Assembly: GCA_963070105.1 (NCBI GenBank)
Contig: OY718805.1
Span: 5,886,001 to 5,950,000 of the forward strand
DNA: 64,000 bases
DNA from: Litomosoides sigmodontis
Taxonomy: Eukaryota > Nematoda > Chromadorea > Rhabditida > Onchocercidae
Reading direction: 5' to 3'
Made by a program: the position numbers and the translations under genes. Positions 24,880-35,359 of this stretch are shown one piece after another; the first letter of the stretch is position 1; each line of letters begins with the position of its first letter. The notes beneath the pieces are model-generated. The model was not told the DNA's origin, made no database searches, and saw nothing but the letters and a program-made list of their open reading frames with translations.

Positions 24880-27800
24880 AAATGCTTTTCAAAAAAAAGG
24901 TAAATAAAAAAGGAGGTGGTTTTTTCTCTCCTTAGTGCTTAAAAGTTAGCGGCTTTTAAAAATTTTCCAAGGAAAAAATCGCTAAGGAAGAAGGGAAAAA
25001 TGAGGTGTGCTCTCACCTTACGTTTAAGTAATGCTACGCTTCAGTTGGCTCCTGTCAAAAGAAGTAAATTTAGGAAGTTTATTTTTCTCTCCGCCAATCC
25101 TCCCACTTACATTTGCATTTCACTTTACACCTCAACAATTAAAAGAAAGAAGAAAATCTTTGAGACCTCATTTTTGCTATTTTCTTCAATTAAGGGAAAA
25201 AAACTTTGTCCGTGCGCATTTCCCTTCTTCTCTCTTTGTTTTTCGATGCGTTCATTCATTTCAGCTGTTTAATTCTTTTACAATTATTTCGCTAGAAAAA
25301 TGTGCATTTAGCTATATTTATGCTAATTTCAATGCACATCTTCCAACAGAGAATGTTGCAAGGAATGGCAACTTGACGTTTCAAATATTTCCACATGAAT
25401 TGCTTTCAGTTAGATACCAGAAGCACTTCCCCTCTAATTAATGAAATGTGAATATTAGCGTTGTTGGCATATGTCATCGAAGCTAGGCGCTTTCGCCTTG
25501 ACAATTGAACAGAATTCATCTTTCAGGTAATATCATCACTAAACGATAGCAGCAAAAAATGATATCAATGGATGGATTTCCTATCACACTGTCTTCTGTA
25601 ACGATACGTTACTTACTGTAATATTACTTACGTACTTAACAGGTTGGATTTTCCTTTTTTTTTAACTTCTTCTGTTCTGACATTCTCAACCTTCACTGTT
25701 TTTTTCATTTTAATGCAAATATATTTAAATAGCGAAATATATTCATTTAGTCACATTCCTCCATAGTACGCCTAAAATTACTGTAATTTTGAAGGGAAAA
25801 TAATTGAAATCAAAAAAACAAAATGAGAAGTTACTTTTGATATATTATATTTTCAATGTTATCAGACATAAATGAAATGAAGTAAAATAAATGGCTTCTT
25901 CTTATGAGTGTTAGAAGAAGACTTTCCCGTTTTGCTAATGAGAAATCAAGACTGTTCAATTTTTCTGACTACCTAAGCAGTGTGAAAGTACTGAAATTGA
26001 AGTGGAAAATGAATTTTGAATGAAAGAAGTATTTCCTGTTTATGCTCCTTTTCAACGAAACAGAAAGCTACGCTATTCATTTTTTAAAGTTTGAAATATT
26101 TCACTATTTTCGTTTATCATTTGACTGAACTTTCCACTTTTTGAAAACATCCACTCTATGCCAATGAAATTTTAATTGTTAGACTTAATTACTCTCTGAA
26201 ATAAATTTTTCTTGCTAGATTTTTGAAGAAAATTTTTATTTTGTTATGTTGCATACGTCAAAATTATTAAGTGATTTGCTTACTGTTTGAAATGAAATTT
26301 CAAATTTGAGGCCAAACCATTCCGTCAACCACCATCACCTTCTTTATATTTTGCACAGATTGAAGTCGAGTAAATTGCATTTTGTTATGCATTCAAATAT
26401 GGAGAGCTTTCTTTAAAAAATATTCTGAAACTTTTTTTACCAAAAACGTATTTTCTGTTTTAATTGGATTCTTCCGCGCATTTACACAGATCGAAAATTG
26501 CTTCCTGAATTGTCAGAAAACCTTAAAAAAGAGAGAAAAAACAAGAGAAAGGAGGTTGTAGAAAGAAAGTGGATTCAGAACTTGAAAAGACTAAAGACGA
26601 AAATATCACTTCCTTGAGATCTTTGATCTCCTGTAGTATACTGGTAAAAATATCGTACCAAAATTTTTTAAGAAATGAAAGAAATTCAGAAGAATTTGAA
26701 ATTTCCAAAAATGACTTCTAATTTTTAGGAATGAGACTGAGAGTTCACATCCTGCCTAGTCCACAACAAATTCCATTTGCAGGAAGTTTTTCTCAAGCAA
26801 GAAAATAACTGAATAAACGGATAAATTAGATTAGCTAATGGTGAAAATTCAAGATTGAATAATGAGTTTCCTGAGACATATGGAGAGGTTGTATTTCCAC
26901 AAGCAAGCGCTCTACTCTTTTGACACTTGCGCTGATTGAAAAGAACAATTCACTTCTTTCTAGAAGCACTCGACGCACAAATAATCTTACCATATTTTTC
27001 GGAGTAGCAAAGGCAAATAATATTGTGTAATTCGATCTGAGCGATTAATATTTCAATTACTCCTTTGTTTTCTTTACAGCCAATTTCTCGTAGTCTAAAT
27101 TTTACTCCTATGTCATTCCACTCAAGTTTAAAATTGATCATTAGATTATTAATGGAAGTTAGGAAGGAATAAGTTGCTTCGAATTTGAATTGATTAAATT
27201 GTAGTATGGTTTGAACAAATACCAGAAGCTAGTCTACTTTTCACTTAATTTCGTTGATAGTGATCATCGATATAAAATATCTATTGTAACAGCTCTCCTT
27301 GTTGCACTGAACACAAAATCCGTTTGTTGTTAAGCATTCGCTAAGATTTAATTGAAAGTCTAATAAGAGCGGCGCTTCATTTCAGACGAAAAAAAGTAAT
27401 TTAAAATTTTACATTGCCAAATTTTTCTTTGTTCAATTTTGTTCATCAGGCATTGAACAAAATTTTTTCATTCGGCTTTATTCGTTTTCATGCTTTTTCA
27501 ATTTACTTGAAGCACTTTTAAACAATTTACTTAGCTTAATTTGCTTCCTTGGTTTTGTGCTTCCGTGGTAGAAACTCAATTATTTTAAAATGGAGCATTT
27601 AAAATACTACTTTACTTCTTTATTTTCTTATCTTTTGAAATTTCTTTCCAAATTTACCGCTTGAAACATCACTTTGCTTATTTAATTAGAGTGTGAAAAA
27701 TCCTACTCAATTTATTAAAATACAAAAGAATGATTTAAGAAAAATTTTTGAGTTACGAAATACACCATCCATTACGTATTGTTCTCGCAAGATTAAAAAG

Positions 27801-29378
27801 AAAACGAAACTTAATTCATGTAAAAGAAAAACTGGCACTCAAATATATAAGAATAAGGATTAATCTGAATTAACAAACTGAGGGATTTTCACGGAAGACA
27901 GATGTTTTTGGGAAATTATTAATTTCTATTATCTTGTCATAATTTTCCAGTTTCATCAGTCTTCTTTAAACCTCACTTCCCTTCCCGTTATACCATCTTT
28001 CTCTAAAAAAAGGGTACTAATATAATTACTCACACATTCTTTTTACACTTGCAAATCTACAGAATAAGATGTAACATTGATCTCAGATAGATTTGGCATT
28101 ACAAAAATTTGACAAGAATTGATTTACCCAAATGCAATAGTAATTTTATTTGTATTTCTAGCACAGTCACGTTGACGCGAATTTCCTTCGAATCACTTAT
28201 CACTTATCAATTTGCAAATCAACTATTTCCTCCATTAATTGAAGCCTAATTGAGAGGAATTAGTCGAATCGCGAATCGTACATTTATGGGTTAAGTTTAT
28301 GAGTCACAGTTATTTCTGTACTGTAACTTGTCTGCTAAAAGTGATTGCTTATGAAAACGCTTGAATCAGTTGTGATATTCTTGGAATGTAATCGTAGGAG
28401 GCATACGAGTAAACCGTTACATTCAAGTACAATAATTATCTGTTTACTACAGCCAATTGGATTAGGGAAGAGAACAGCGTAGGATGATAGGATGGACAAT
28501 TTCATAAAGTGTTGCTCACACGAAATGTATTGATCTCTCGCTTAAATGCTGCCAAATAATTTTGGAATTTATTTAATTTTTTTCTGCGAAGAAATTTTTT
28601 CAGAACGATAAAAATGCCATTTTAGCATTGACTTCAAATGATAAAGAAACAAAAATGGGAAATTTATTAAAAGCAATTTTCAAATTTTTTTTGAAATTTA
28701 TTTCCACTTCGAAATTTGAAATTGCGCTCATGGATGGAATTGGTTTTCATCACAAATGAATAGCTCATCCTTGTTCTTTTTTTAATCAACTATTTGAAGG
28801 CTGTGATCATTAAGTAAACAAATTAAGATCAAGCCTTCATTAAATAATTTCCCAAAATTTAGCATATTTCGGTACAACTGTGATACTGTAAGAAATTGTG
28901 TGGAATATTTAGAACTACGTAAGAACGAAAAGTGGTAGACAAATGGAAACAAATACCATTGTTAAAAAATTTTAAGCTGATCAGATCAAAGATTAGTAGC
29001 AAAATTTTCTTTTCCTTATAAAAAGGACAGTTAGTTTTTAAATTAATCATGAGGACTTAATGTTGTCTGCTTCTCGGGTCCATCTCTAAGCTTCATTTCA
29101 AATACGACACTACACGACGCCTAAGCTTCATTATCGATAATAAAATTTTAATTTAAAAAATTTCGTCGAAAACACTGGTCACGCAATAAAGAGTCCGTGA
29201 AACAAATGCAATGATGTCAAAAAAATTGGCTCCAAATTGGCAATATTAGAATTTTATGGTGATTCTTCATTCATTTTATTAAATTTTCTTTCCTTTTAAT
29301 CTCATTTTTCGTCTTTCTTATTCACTCACTTTCACGTTTCCATCGCCATTTTCTCCTCCTTTTCTTACTTACGTACGT
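24880..29378. other. No gene supported
   Basis: AT-rich DNA. Frames on the plus strand at 25.0-25.4 kb are long but Phe/Ser/Leu-rich, as expected from pyrimidine-rich sequence. No phase-consistent splice pairs were found. Confidence 0.45.
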
Positions 29379-29379
29379 A

Positions 29380-29430
29380 GAGAATGAGAATTAAACACTT
29401 AGGCATTAATAGTGTTTAATTCTCATTCTC
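29380..29430. repeat. Perfect 20-bp inverted repeat with 11-base loop
   Basis: Left arm GAGAATGAGAATTAAACACT (29380-29399), loop 29400-29410, right arm 29411-29430 the exact reverse complement. A transcript of either strand would fold into a fully paired 20-bp stem. It is directly preceded by the palindrome ACGTACGT. Confidence 0.95.
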
Positions 29431-29534
29431 CATTCTTTTTTCGGTTATGTACAAGCAATTCTCCAAAAAAAGTCTTCGAAACTTTGTTTCACTCTTTTTA
29501 GCTATAAATGAGAAATATGTGAATTAAGCTGATA

Positions 29535-29611
29535 ATGACTGACCTCGCTAGCGCCATTACTGCAGAGGAAGGAGAAGAAGAAAGCACACTCACTTCTGAT
29601 AATTACTTCAG
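29535..29611 (+). CDS. Candidate first coding exon
   Basis: ATG at 29535 opens 25 codons plus two bases, MTDLASAITAEEGEEESTLT and onward, ending at a fair donor (CAG/GTAACA). It is richer in GC than its surroundings and acidic. No following exon that keeps phase was found before the minus-strand gene at 31.1 kb, so it may be chance or belong to a gene with a long first intron. Confidence 0.28.
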
Positions 29612-29876
29612 GTAACACATGTCAGCACGTAGCGGCACGTACAAAGAGGTGACATGCATGACCCTCATAACCCTCCATAACTCAATCATACACATGTAAC
29701 ATTTGGATTGTACTTAGAAGGATCCAGATACTTCAAGGTGCGGTAATACTGTGCTCCAAATAACCGCCATGACCGCCTTTTAAGTGAGAAACAAATTATT
29801 GTTGCAATACACATCTCGGTATAATTGTTAATTTTTGCTCCGTTCATATCACAGATTCATTCACAGCTTGTCATAT

Positions 29877-29878
<2 letters not shown>

Positions 29879-29971
<93 letters not shown>
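29879..29971. repeat. Compound (TA)n(TG)n microsatellite
   Basis: About 62 bases of pure TA followed by about 30 bases of TG. It creates Tyr-Ile frames on plus and Tyr/His-Thr frames on minus that are not genes. Confidence 0.97.
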
Positions 29972-29973
<2 letters not shown>

Positions 29974-30503
29974 ATCTACCGTTTGCCGCCGTTCCTTTTC
30001 TGTCCGTTCGATCTGTAGTTGTAGGTGAGACATTTGCTTCAAATCGCAAAAACGCAAAAAAACGTGTGCGGCAGAAGCAGGGGCAGCAGCTAAAATCATA
30101 TCTTCTTCGGGGCTATGCCATCTGATGAAAAACTTTTCCTCTGACCCTCCCTATCGCGTCTACTATTTTAGGAATTTACGCACTTTTGTAGTAACCCTCG
30201 TCTACTTCCCTTTAACCCAACCGTTGTATTTCCCTACTCCTCACGATCTCCTCCTCTCTACCCATCCTAATCCAACCTTTAAAAAAGAAAAACTCCATTT
30301 CGTATTCAACATCCAACAGTGCTCACTCAAAACGGCGCCACATATCTGCATTTTTACTCATTCTGCTTCTTATGCTTATGCTTACACACTTTCCTGATTT
30401 CTTGTTTCATTTCAAAATTATCTCTCAATTCCAAATGCCTCTAATAAAACCAAACTGAAAGCTTACTTGTCTAACAATGTTATTTTTCATCAACGTGCTT
30501 AAT

Positions 30504-30526
30504 GAAGGAATTTCAGAAATTCCTTC
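30504..30526. repeat. Perfect 10-bp inverted repeat, 3-base loop
   Basis: GAAGGAATTT (30504-30513), CAG, then AAATTCCTTC (30517-30526). A small palindrome in otherwise featureless sequence. Confidence 0.85.
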
Positions 30527-30936
30527 TGCATAATTACTCTTCATATCAGCTTTTAACGAACTTTTTCAATTGGTTCTTAATGGAATCTAAATATTCTTCC
30601 AGTATATTTACATTTTTGATAGTTTTCACTCAATTATTTTTTGCTCGAATATTTGCGAGTAATTCGAGCAGTTTTTTCTTGCTAAATTCATTTGCATAAT
30701 TTTCTCACAAATATTATGCATAATGACATGCATGAAAAGAAGAATATATTTCAGTGATGGATTAATGAGGTTCTTGTAATTTGAAGAGATTAATGTTTTG
30801 TGAAATCGACAAAAGACCATTGGAAGTGATGAGAGTGAGTGAGTGAGTGGTTAAATAGTGCATTTTGAATTGTAGGAAAACTGGCGGGCTTCAGTTTTGT
30901 TGGAAGCATAATTCAATGACTGACCCCTGTTAGTTG

Positions 30937-30970
30937 ACCCCCCCCTCCCCCCCATCCGACCCCTCCCGAA
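30937..30970. repeat. C-rich tract
   Basis: Runs of seven or more C with single T and A interruptions in strongly AT-rich surroundings; the minus strand is a G-rich tract. Confidence 0.85.
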
Positions 30971-31116
30971 CGTATTTCCTTCCGGATGATGTGAAGGAGC
31001 GTTGTGTATCGTTGTTGGAATTCAATGCGAACAATGGATGAGAAAAGCTGCAGAGAGAGGAGAGTGGACAGTAGCAGAAAAGGAACTAACTACCTTAGTA
31101 GCACTGAAAATTTTTT

Positions 31117-33655
31117 TCATGCACGTAAAATCCAATGGGTCTTTTTTCCAAAAGCAACACTAATTTGATTTGACCCCGAACGGATGGCTACTGCAACGTC
31201 CACCAATGTGGTTTTATCGCTGCATTTCATCTTCATCATGTATTTGGAGTGACCTTCAAAAAAGGAATGACACTGACCATCGAAAACAACAATCCTTACA
31301 TGAGATGAAACTCTGAAAACTTTCGCATGCACCAAATGTTTTCAGCGTTTGATCGCTTGAAATGATTATTGTTTGCGAGAGTACTGCAAAAACGACCTTG
31401 AAAAGAAAATTTCCTGCAGTAATTCACACTTTGTTTTACTACTTCACTGAAGTTTCGAGATAAAGTGTTTATATTTTTTTCTAATATACGTTAGTAAAGT
31501 AAGGAAAGTAACGTTGGAACTTGTCGCATGGAAGAGATAAAGTTTCTTTTTTTCATTTACGTGAGATTGCATTACCTCTATTCTATGTTGCGAAGATAAG
31601 GTATTCATTGACGAAATTTGATTAAAGATGAGATGAGTTAAATTACTAAAAAGCATTTACAGCAAACCTGGTCAGAGATTCGTTGCGACGATTCTAGGCT
31701 TTCTGCGTTTCTTTTTCACGCTTGCGCTAAATTCACGTCTTTTCACGCCATTTCACGCATTCCTTTACCGATATTTCATCGCGTCCAAATAAAACGAGTG
31801 AAAAAAGGTTTGCTGTAACAATATAATGAATTGATCGAACTCAGTCGAAATCTAAAATAAGGCCATAAACATTACCAGCAGAACTCGATGCATTACTAAC
31901 GAGAGCTTCCAAGGTTGAATTGAACCTAATTTTTTAGTGAACCACTAAGGTAGTGCAATTATACCTACTGATGGACTCTGCGTAGTATGACGTTCAATTA
32001 CATCGAACCAGTGTCGCTGGACATTCCCTTTTATTCCGGTATTTTCCCGAAACAAAACAAAAAGCAGCACCTGGCGAGCATACTTTTGTGAGAGTAAGCT
32101 CAAAGGCAAAAAAAGAACATAAGCAGTTTAGCAAACAGAACAGATGTAAACGATTGCTATAAATTTCACGTATTTACTCTTTGTTGTTTTTCGTAGCGAC
32201 ACGAAGGAAAAGGTCAATTTTGTAATGTTTCAACCCAATATTATTCTCTTGGTACCACAACAGATACCAGGGTTTATCGATCACCTGAAGCATTCAGGAG
32301 TTTATGCTTTAATCACTTTCCTTATTCCAATTTAAGATTTAATACTCGAAATGAATTTCATACTAAAGCATCAAACATAAGTTCCTGATAATCAGAGTTT
32401 CTCAAAACAATTAGGAAATTAATGTACCTCCCAATGGCACGCTGAATTTGCTTTTACTCGGACCACAGTTCGAATTTTCCATTGACTGCTTCTGCCATCG
32501 CGCACTGAGCAACATTTTCATGGAATTTCGCCTGAAAGATTTTACGTCTAAAGCAGGAAGCATTTTCGCTGAAATCTGACATTAGAGGAACAGACTAGAC
32601 ACTAAGTTATTTCTGCTTCCGCGCTGTCGGAGATTTCACCCATCGATCTGTTCTTTTTCCCGTGGCATCAGAGATTTTTCCGAGACCCCTTCTATCACTG
32701 TCACATAATATTTTCCTTTTGTTTTAACGCTGACCTCATCTTCCATTGACAATATCTTTTCTGTGCTGCTTCGAAACTTCGAAAACTTTCATGTAAGTGT
32801 GTTTTTTGAAAATCTGAGGAAACGATTGTGTACTTAGTTGTGTAGCGCTCTCTCATTTCCGCTCTGTTTCTCTCTGCAACCAACGTTGTTCGCTTCGTGG
32901 TGCAGTGTTTTCCAGAACTTTTATTCCAACTGTTACAATAGGGAGGGGTCAGGCTGCAGAAGTGAAGATTCTTTAACTAGCCTTGTCTCTCACTCCTTTC
33001 ATCTCCACTGACCAGTGAAACAAGCGAACGAATCACTGATCGCTTAGGTTTCATTCCATTTCCACGTCGCTAATGGTTGGCGTACCTATTTTTCATTGCT
33101 AAATTCAAATTCGTCCATTTCACCTTCGGCGCTTCATTTATCAGAAAAAGTAAAGTATTTCACAAATTTTTGCAAACATGATATTTTTGTGTGATAAGTT
33201 GATAAGAAAATCGCAGATATACCAGTTTTTGATTCTGAGAATTTAGTAGTGGAACCTTTCGGAGGGAAGTAAAATCTGAGTCAGTGAAATAGCAGTCCAA
33301 AGCATTGCATTCGTGCCACCTCACATGTCCGGTTGGATTTGGTGCAGAATTTCGTGAAGACTGAGATCCATTAGGTTTTCATGATGACCCTTGCATCATG
33401 GAGATCGTCTGAAGAGGAGATGAAAGTGTGTCGTCGAAAATTTTTGCGTTGAAAGAGTGGTGCGATAGAGATGCTTCAATCAGTACTGAAGTATGAGTGC
33501 CACAACGAGATTCTAGGAATTGCGCAGTTGACGCGAAGTAGTTGCGGCTTTACCTTCTTGACAAGAACCATCAGAGGCAGTAGTGAGGTTCTTGGGGAGA
33601 TTCTTCAAAAGTGATCTTTCTTTTGTGGATAAAGATGCAACTCGGAGGATCACAG
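31117..33655 (-). CDS. Unrecognised multi-exon gene, 5' end not found
   Basis: Family not recognised. Nine minus-strand exons join in phase: 33655-33554, 33512-33487, 33360-33256, 33069-33009, 32873-32735, 32697-32640, 32575-32428, 32247-32178, 31312-31117 (TGA). They total 905 bases, giving 300 codons plus stop and two leading bases. The product is hydrophilic and basic. It has a Ser/Asn-rich segment with HVRWHECNALDCYF, a charged helical segment (RNRAEMRERY...FEAAQKRYCQWK), a Lys/Arg-rich middle, and a C-terminus of likely beta strands (HVRIVVFDGQCHSFF, TLVDVAVAIRSG, ISVAFGKKTHW). No signal peptide or membrane segment is visible in the part found. The best-supported exons are 32873-32735, 32575-32428 and 31312-31117. 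Introns of 37 and 41 bases are shorter than elsewhere in the window. The first acceptor (33656) and the one at 32248 are weak. The upstream exon must end in phase 1. Confidence 0.58.
31715..31757. repeat. Cluster of four TTCACG motifs
   Basis: TTCACG occurs at 31715, 31732, 31742 and 31752 inside the 865-base last intron of the minus-strand gene. It could be a short degenerate tandem repeat or a binding-site cluster. Confidence 0.5.
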
Positions 33656-34191
33656 CTCATCATTGCTTAATTTTTTTATTTTGAAAGTGCTGAGTAACAA
33701 AACAACAAATTAGGAGATTGACCCTTGAGGGTCTTTGACCTTATGGCGGTGGTATAATGGGGAATCACCAGGCAATCGATTTTTAAATGCTCATCGATTT
33801 AGTTTTGTTGCAAATAGCAACTGTAAAGCCACATCAGTTTAGGCCATAAAAAGGCAATGCGCCAAAAAACTTATAGCACTTAAAATTTTAAATTGGAATT
33901 TCTGGTAAAGTGAATATATCAAAATAAAAGCGAAACTTGTCCATCGAGAAAAGTAAAAAAATTGGAATTTAAGTTTGAGAAAAAATTATTAAAAAAATAA
34001 TTTTTTTAAAAATTTTTTTCTAAAAGAATGGAATTTTATTTGTAATTGGTGAAAAACAATTTTTCAAAATGCTTCACCCAAAGTGCTTATTTTATACCAC
34101 TGTATGTCAGAAAGCTTACTCTCCTTTTTCCCTTCGGAATTGATCCTATTTTACTTGCCAGTGCAGAATCAGTTTATGATCTGTCCTTTAG

Positions 34192-34336
34192 CTTTAAGTA
34201 AAAGAAGAAAATGTGGCGAGGTAAGGTATCCGCCTTGGGACGATAATATGCTCATTAGTATGTGCGTTCGAGAAATGCTCTCTAGTGAACCTGAATATGG
34301 TGAATTCATTAATATCATTGCTGATAAGTTGTTCAG
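34192..34336 (+). CDS. Candidate internal exon
   Basis: Bounded by a good acceptor (CTGTCCTTTAG) and donor (CAG/GTGATG). It encodes 47 codons in one frame, starting LSKRRKCGEVRYPPWDD and ending in a Glu/Ile-rich helix-like stretch. The minus strand is also open for 64 codons here. Neighbouring exons were not identified and the product is unrecognised. Confidence 0.32.
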
Positions 34337-35041
34337 GTGATGTGTCTGTCTGATTATAGAACTGTATCGTAACGAAAGAAAGGTTCATTTAAATTTTTTA
34401 ATATTCGATGCAACAAAAATTTTAGGATTGCTAATACTGAAAGCTATTTCAGTTGATGTAATTACGTGGCTTTAAGTCAGTAAGCACGTGTATCAGTTTT
34501 TTTAAATAGGCATTGCAGTAATTTTTGAGCATATTCAGATATTTTATATTCGAATTTCTAATTATTCCAGTTAAATTCTCAGCCTATGAAGTTAGGGTGC
34601 TGTTATCTTGAATACTTAATTTTTTTAGCTTTAATGTACTCTTCATTTCCGTTTCTGTGAAAATTTAGGATTTTTTTGCAACATTGAATTTATTCAAATT
34701 AATGCAGCAAATTTTAATTTATTTTAGTTTCAAACGCGGTTAGTCTTATCGAACATTATTAGCCCACAAAGAAAATTTAGATGGATTTTGTTTTTGAGAT
34801 ACTGTTCGACCGAAAGAACTGTTCAGTGATATTACTTCGTTACATTTTTTAAATGAGCTCGAATAGCAACTGAGCTAGAGAGAATTTTGAATTCTACGTT
34901 AGCGGTATAATTTCACCAGAATTTTCAAATATAATTTCAGAGTAATTTTTTTCATAAAAAAACTTGTCTCTTCTTCTATTGTATCTTTATTCCTTTTTGA
35001 TAATCAAGGATTATGTGTCAATTTCTATTTGAACAGAAAAA

Positions 35042-35359
35042 TTAAGGAGGGATAAAATAATTTCGAGTTGAATTGCTATTGAAATTTAATTCCCGCATTT
35101 TGTTATAGAGGTATATGGTATCAGAAATTTTAGCAAAGCATTTCTCATCCTCCAATGGATGACTCGGGAGACTTTCTGGCGCCGCCTCCATTTTCACCGC
35201 CCCACCCATAACCTTAGTGCTCTGCTTGCTCGTTGCCGTACATATGGTGGCTGTCTGTCCTTGTACTTTTGCGCTGCAGGCGATAATGGAAAGTATCTGC
35301 AATAGTGAATTAGAAGACGAAATAACGATTAAAAAAAGATGCAGTAAGCCATTGGTCAT
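35042..35359 (-). CDS. Candidate 105-codon open frame with signal-like N-terminus
   Basis: ATG at 35359, stop at 35042. The first 35 residues are hydrophobic (LLHLFLIVISSSN, then LLQILSIIACSA) and would suit a signal peptide. The rest is hydrophilic with several Cys and a GC-richer centre (ATICTATSKQSTKVMGGAVK). A strong internal acceptor (CTATTGCAG) suggests that only the part left of about 35296 may be an exon. It lies upstream of, and on the same strand as, the 31-33.7 kb gene, so it could be that gene's 5' part; phase was not shown. Function unknown. Confidence 0.38.
   Translation of the reverse strand: MTNGLLHLFLIVISSSNSLLQILSIIACSAKVQGQTATICTATSKQSTKVMGGAVKMEAAPESLPSHPLEDEKCFAKISDTIYLYNKMRELNFNSNSTRNYFIPP

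Noticed and set aside
29835..30125. Tyr-Ile and His-Thr frames on both strands
   Set aside because: Translation of the (TA)n(TG)n repeat.
33382..33621. Plus-strand frame including MLQSVLKYECHNEILGIAQL
   Set aside because: Protein-like, but antisense to phase-consistent minus exons and broken by one stop; no plus-strand splice partners were found.
32701..33663. Idea that the middle gene is a decayed pseudogene in one frame with six stops
   Set aside because: A spliced model removes every stop and keeps phase through eight junctions, so decay is not needed.
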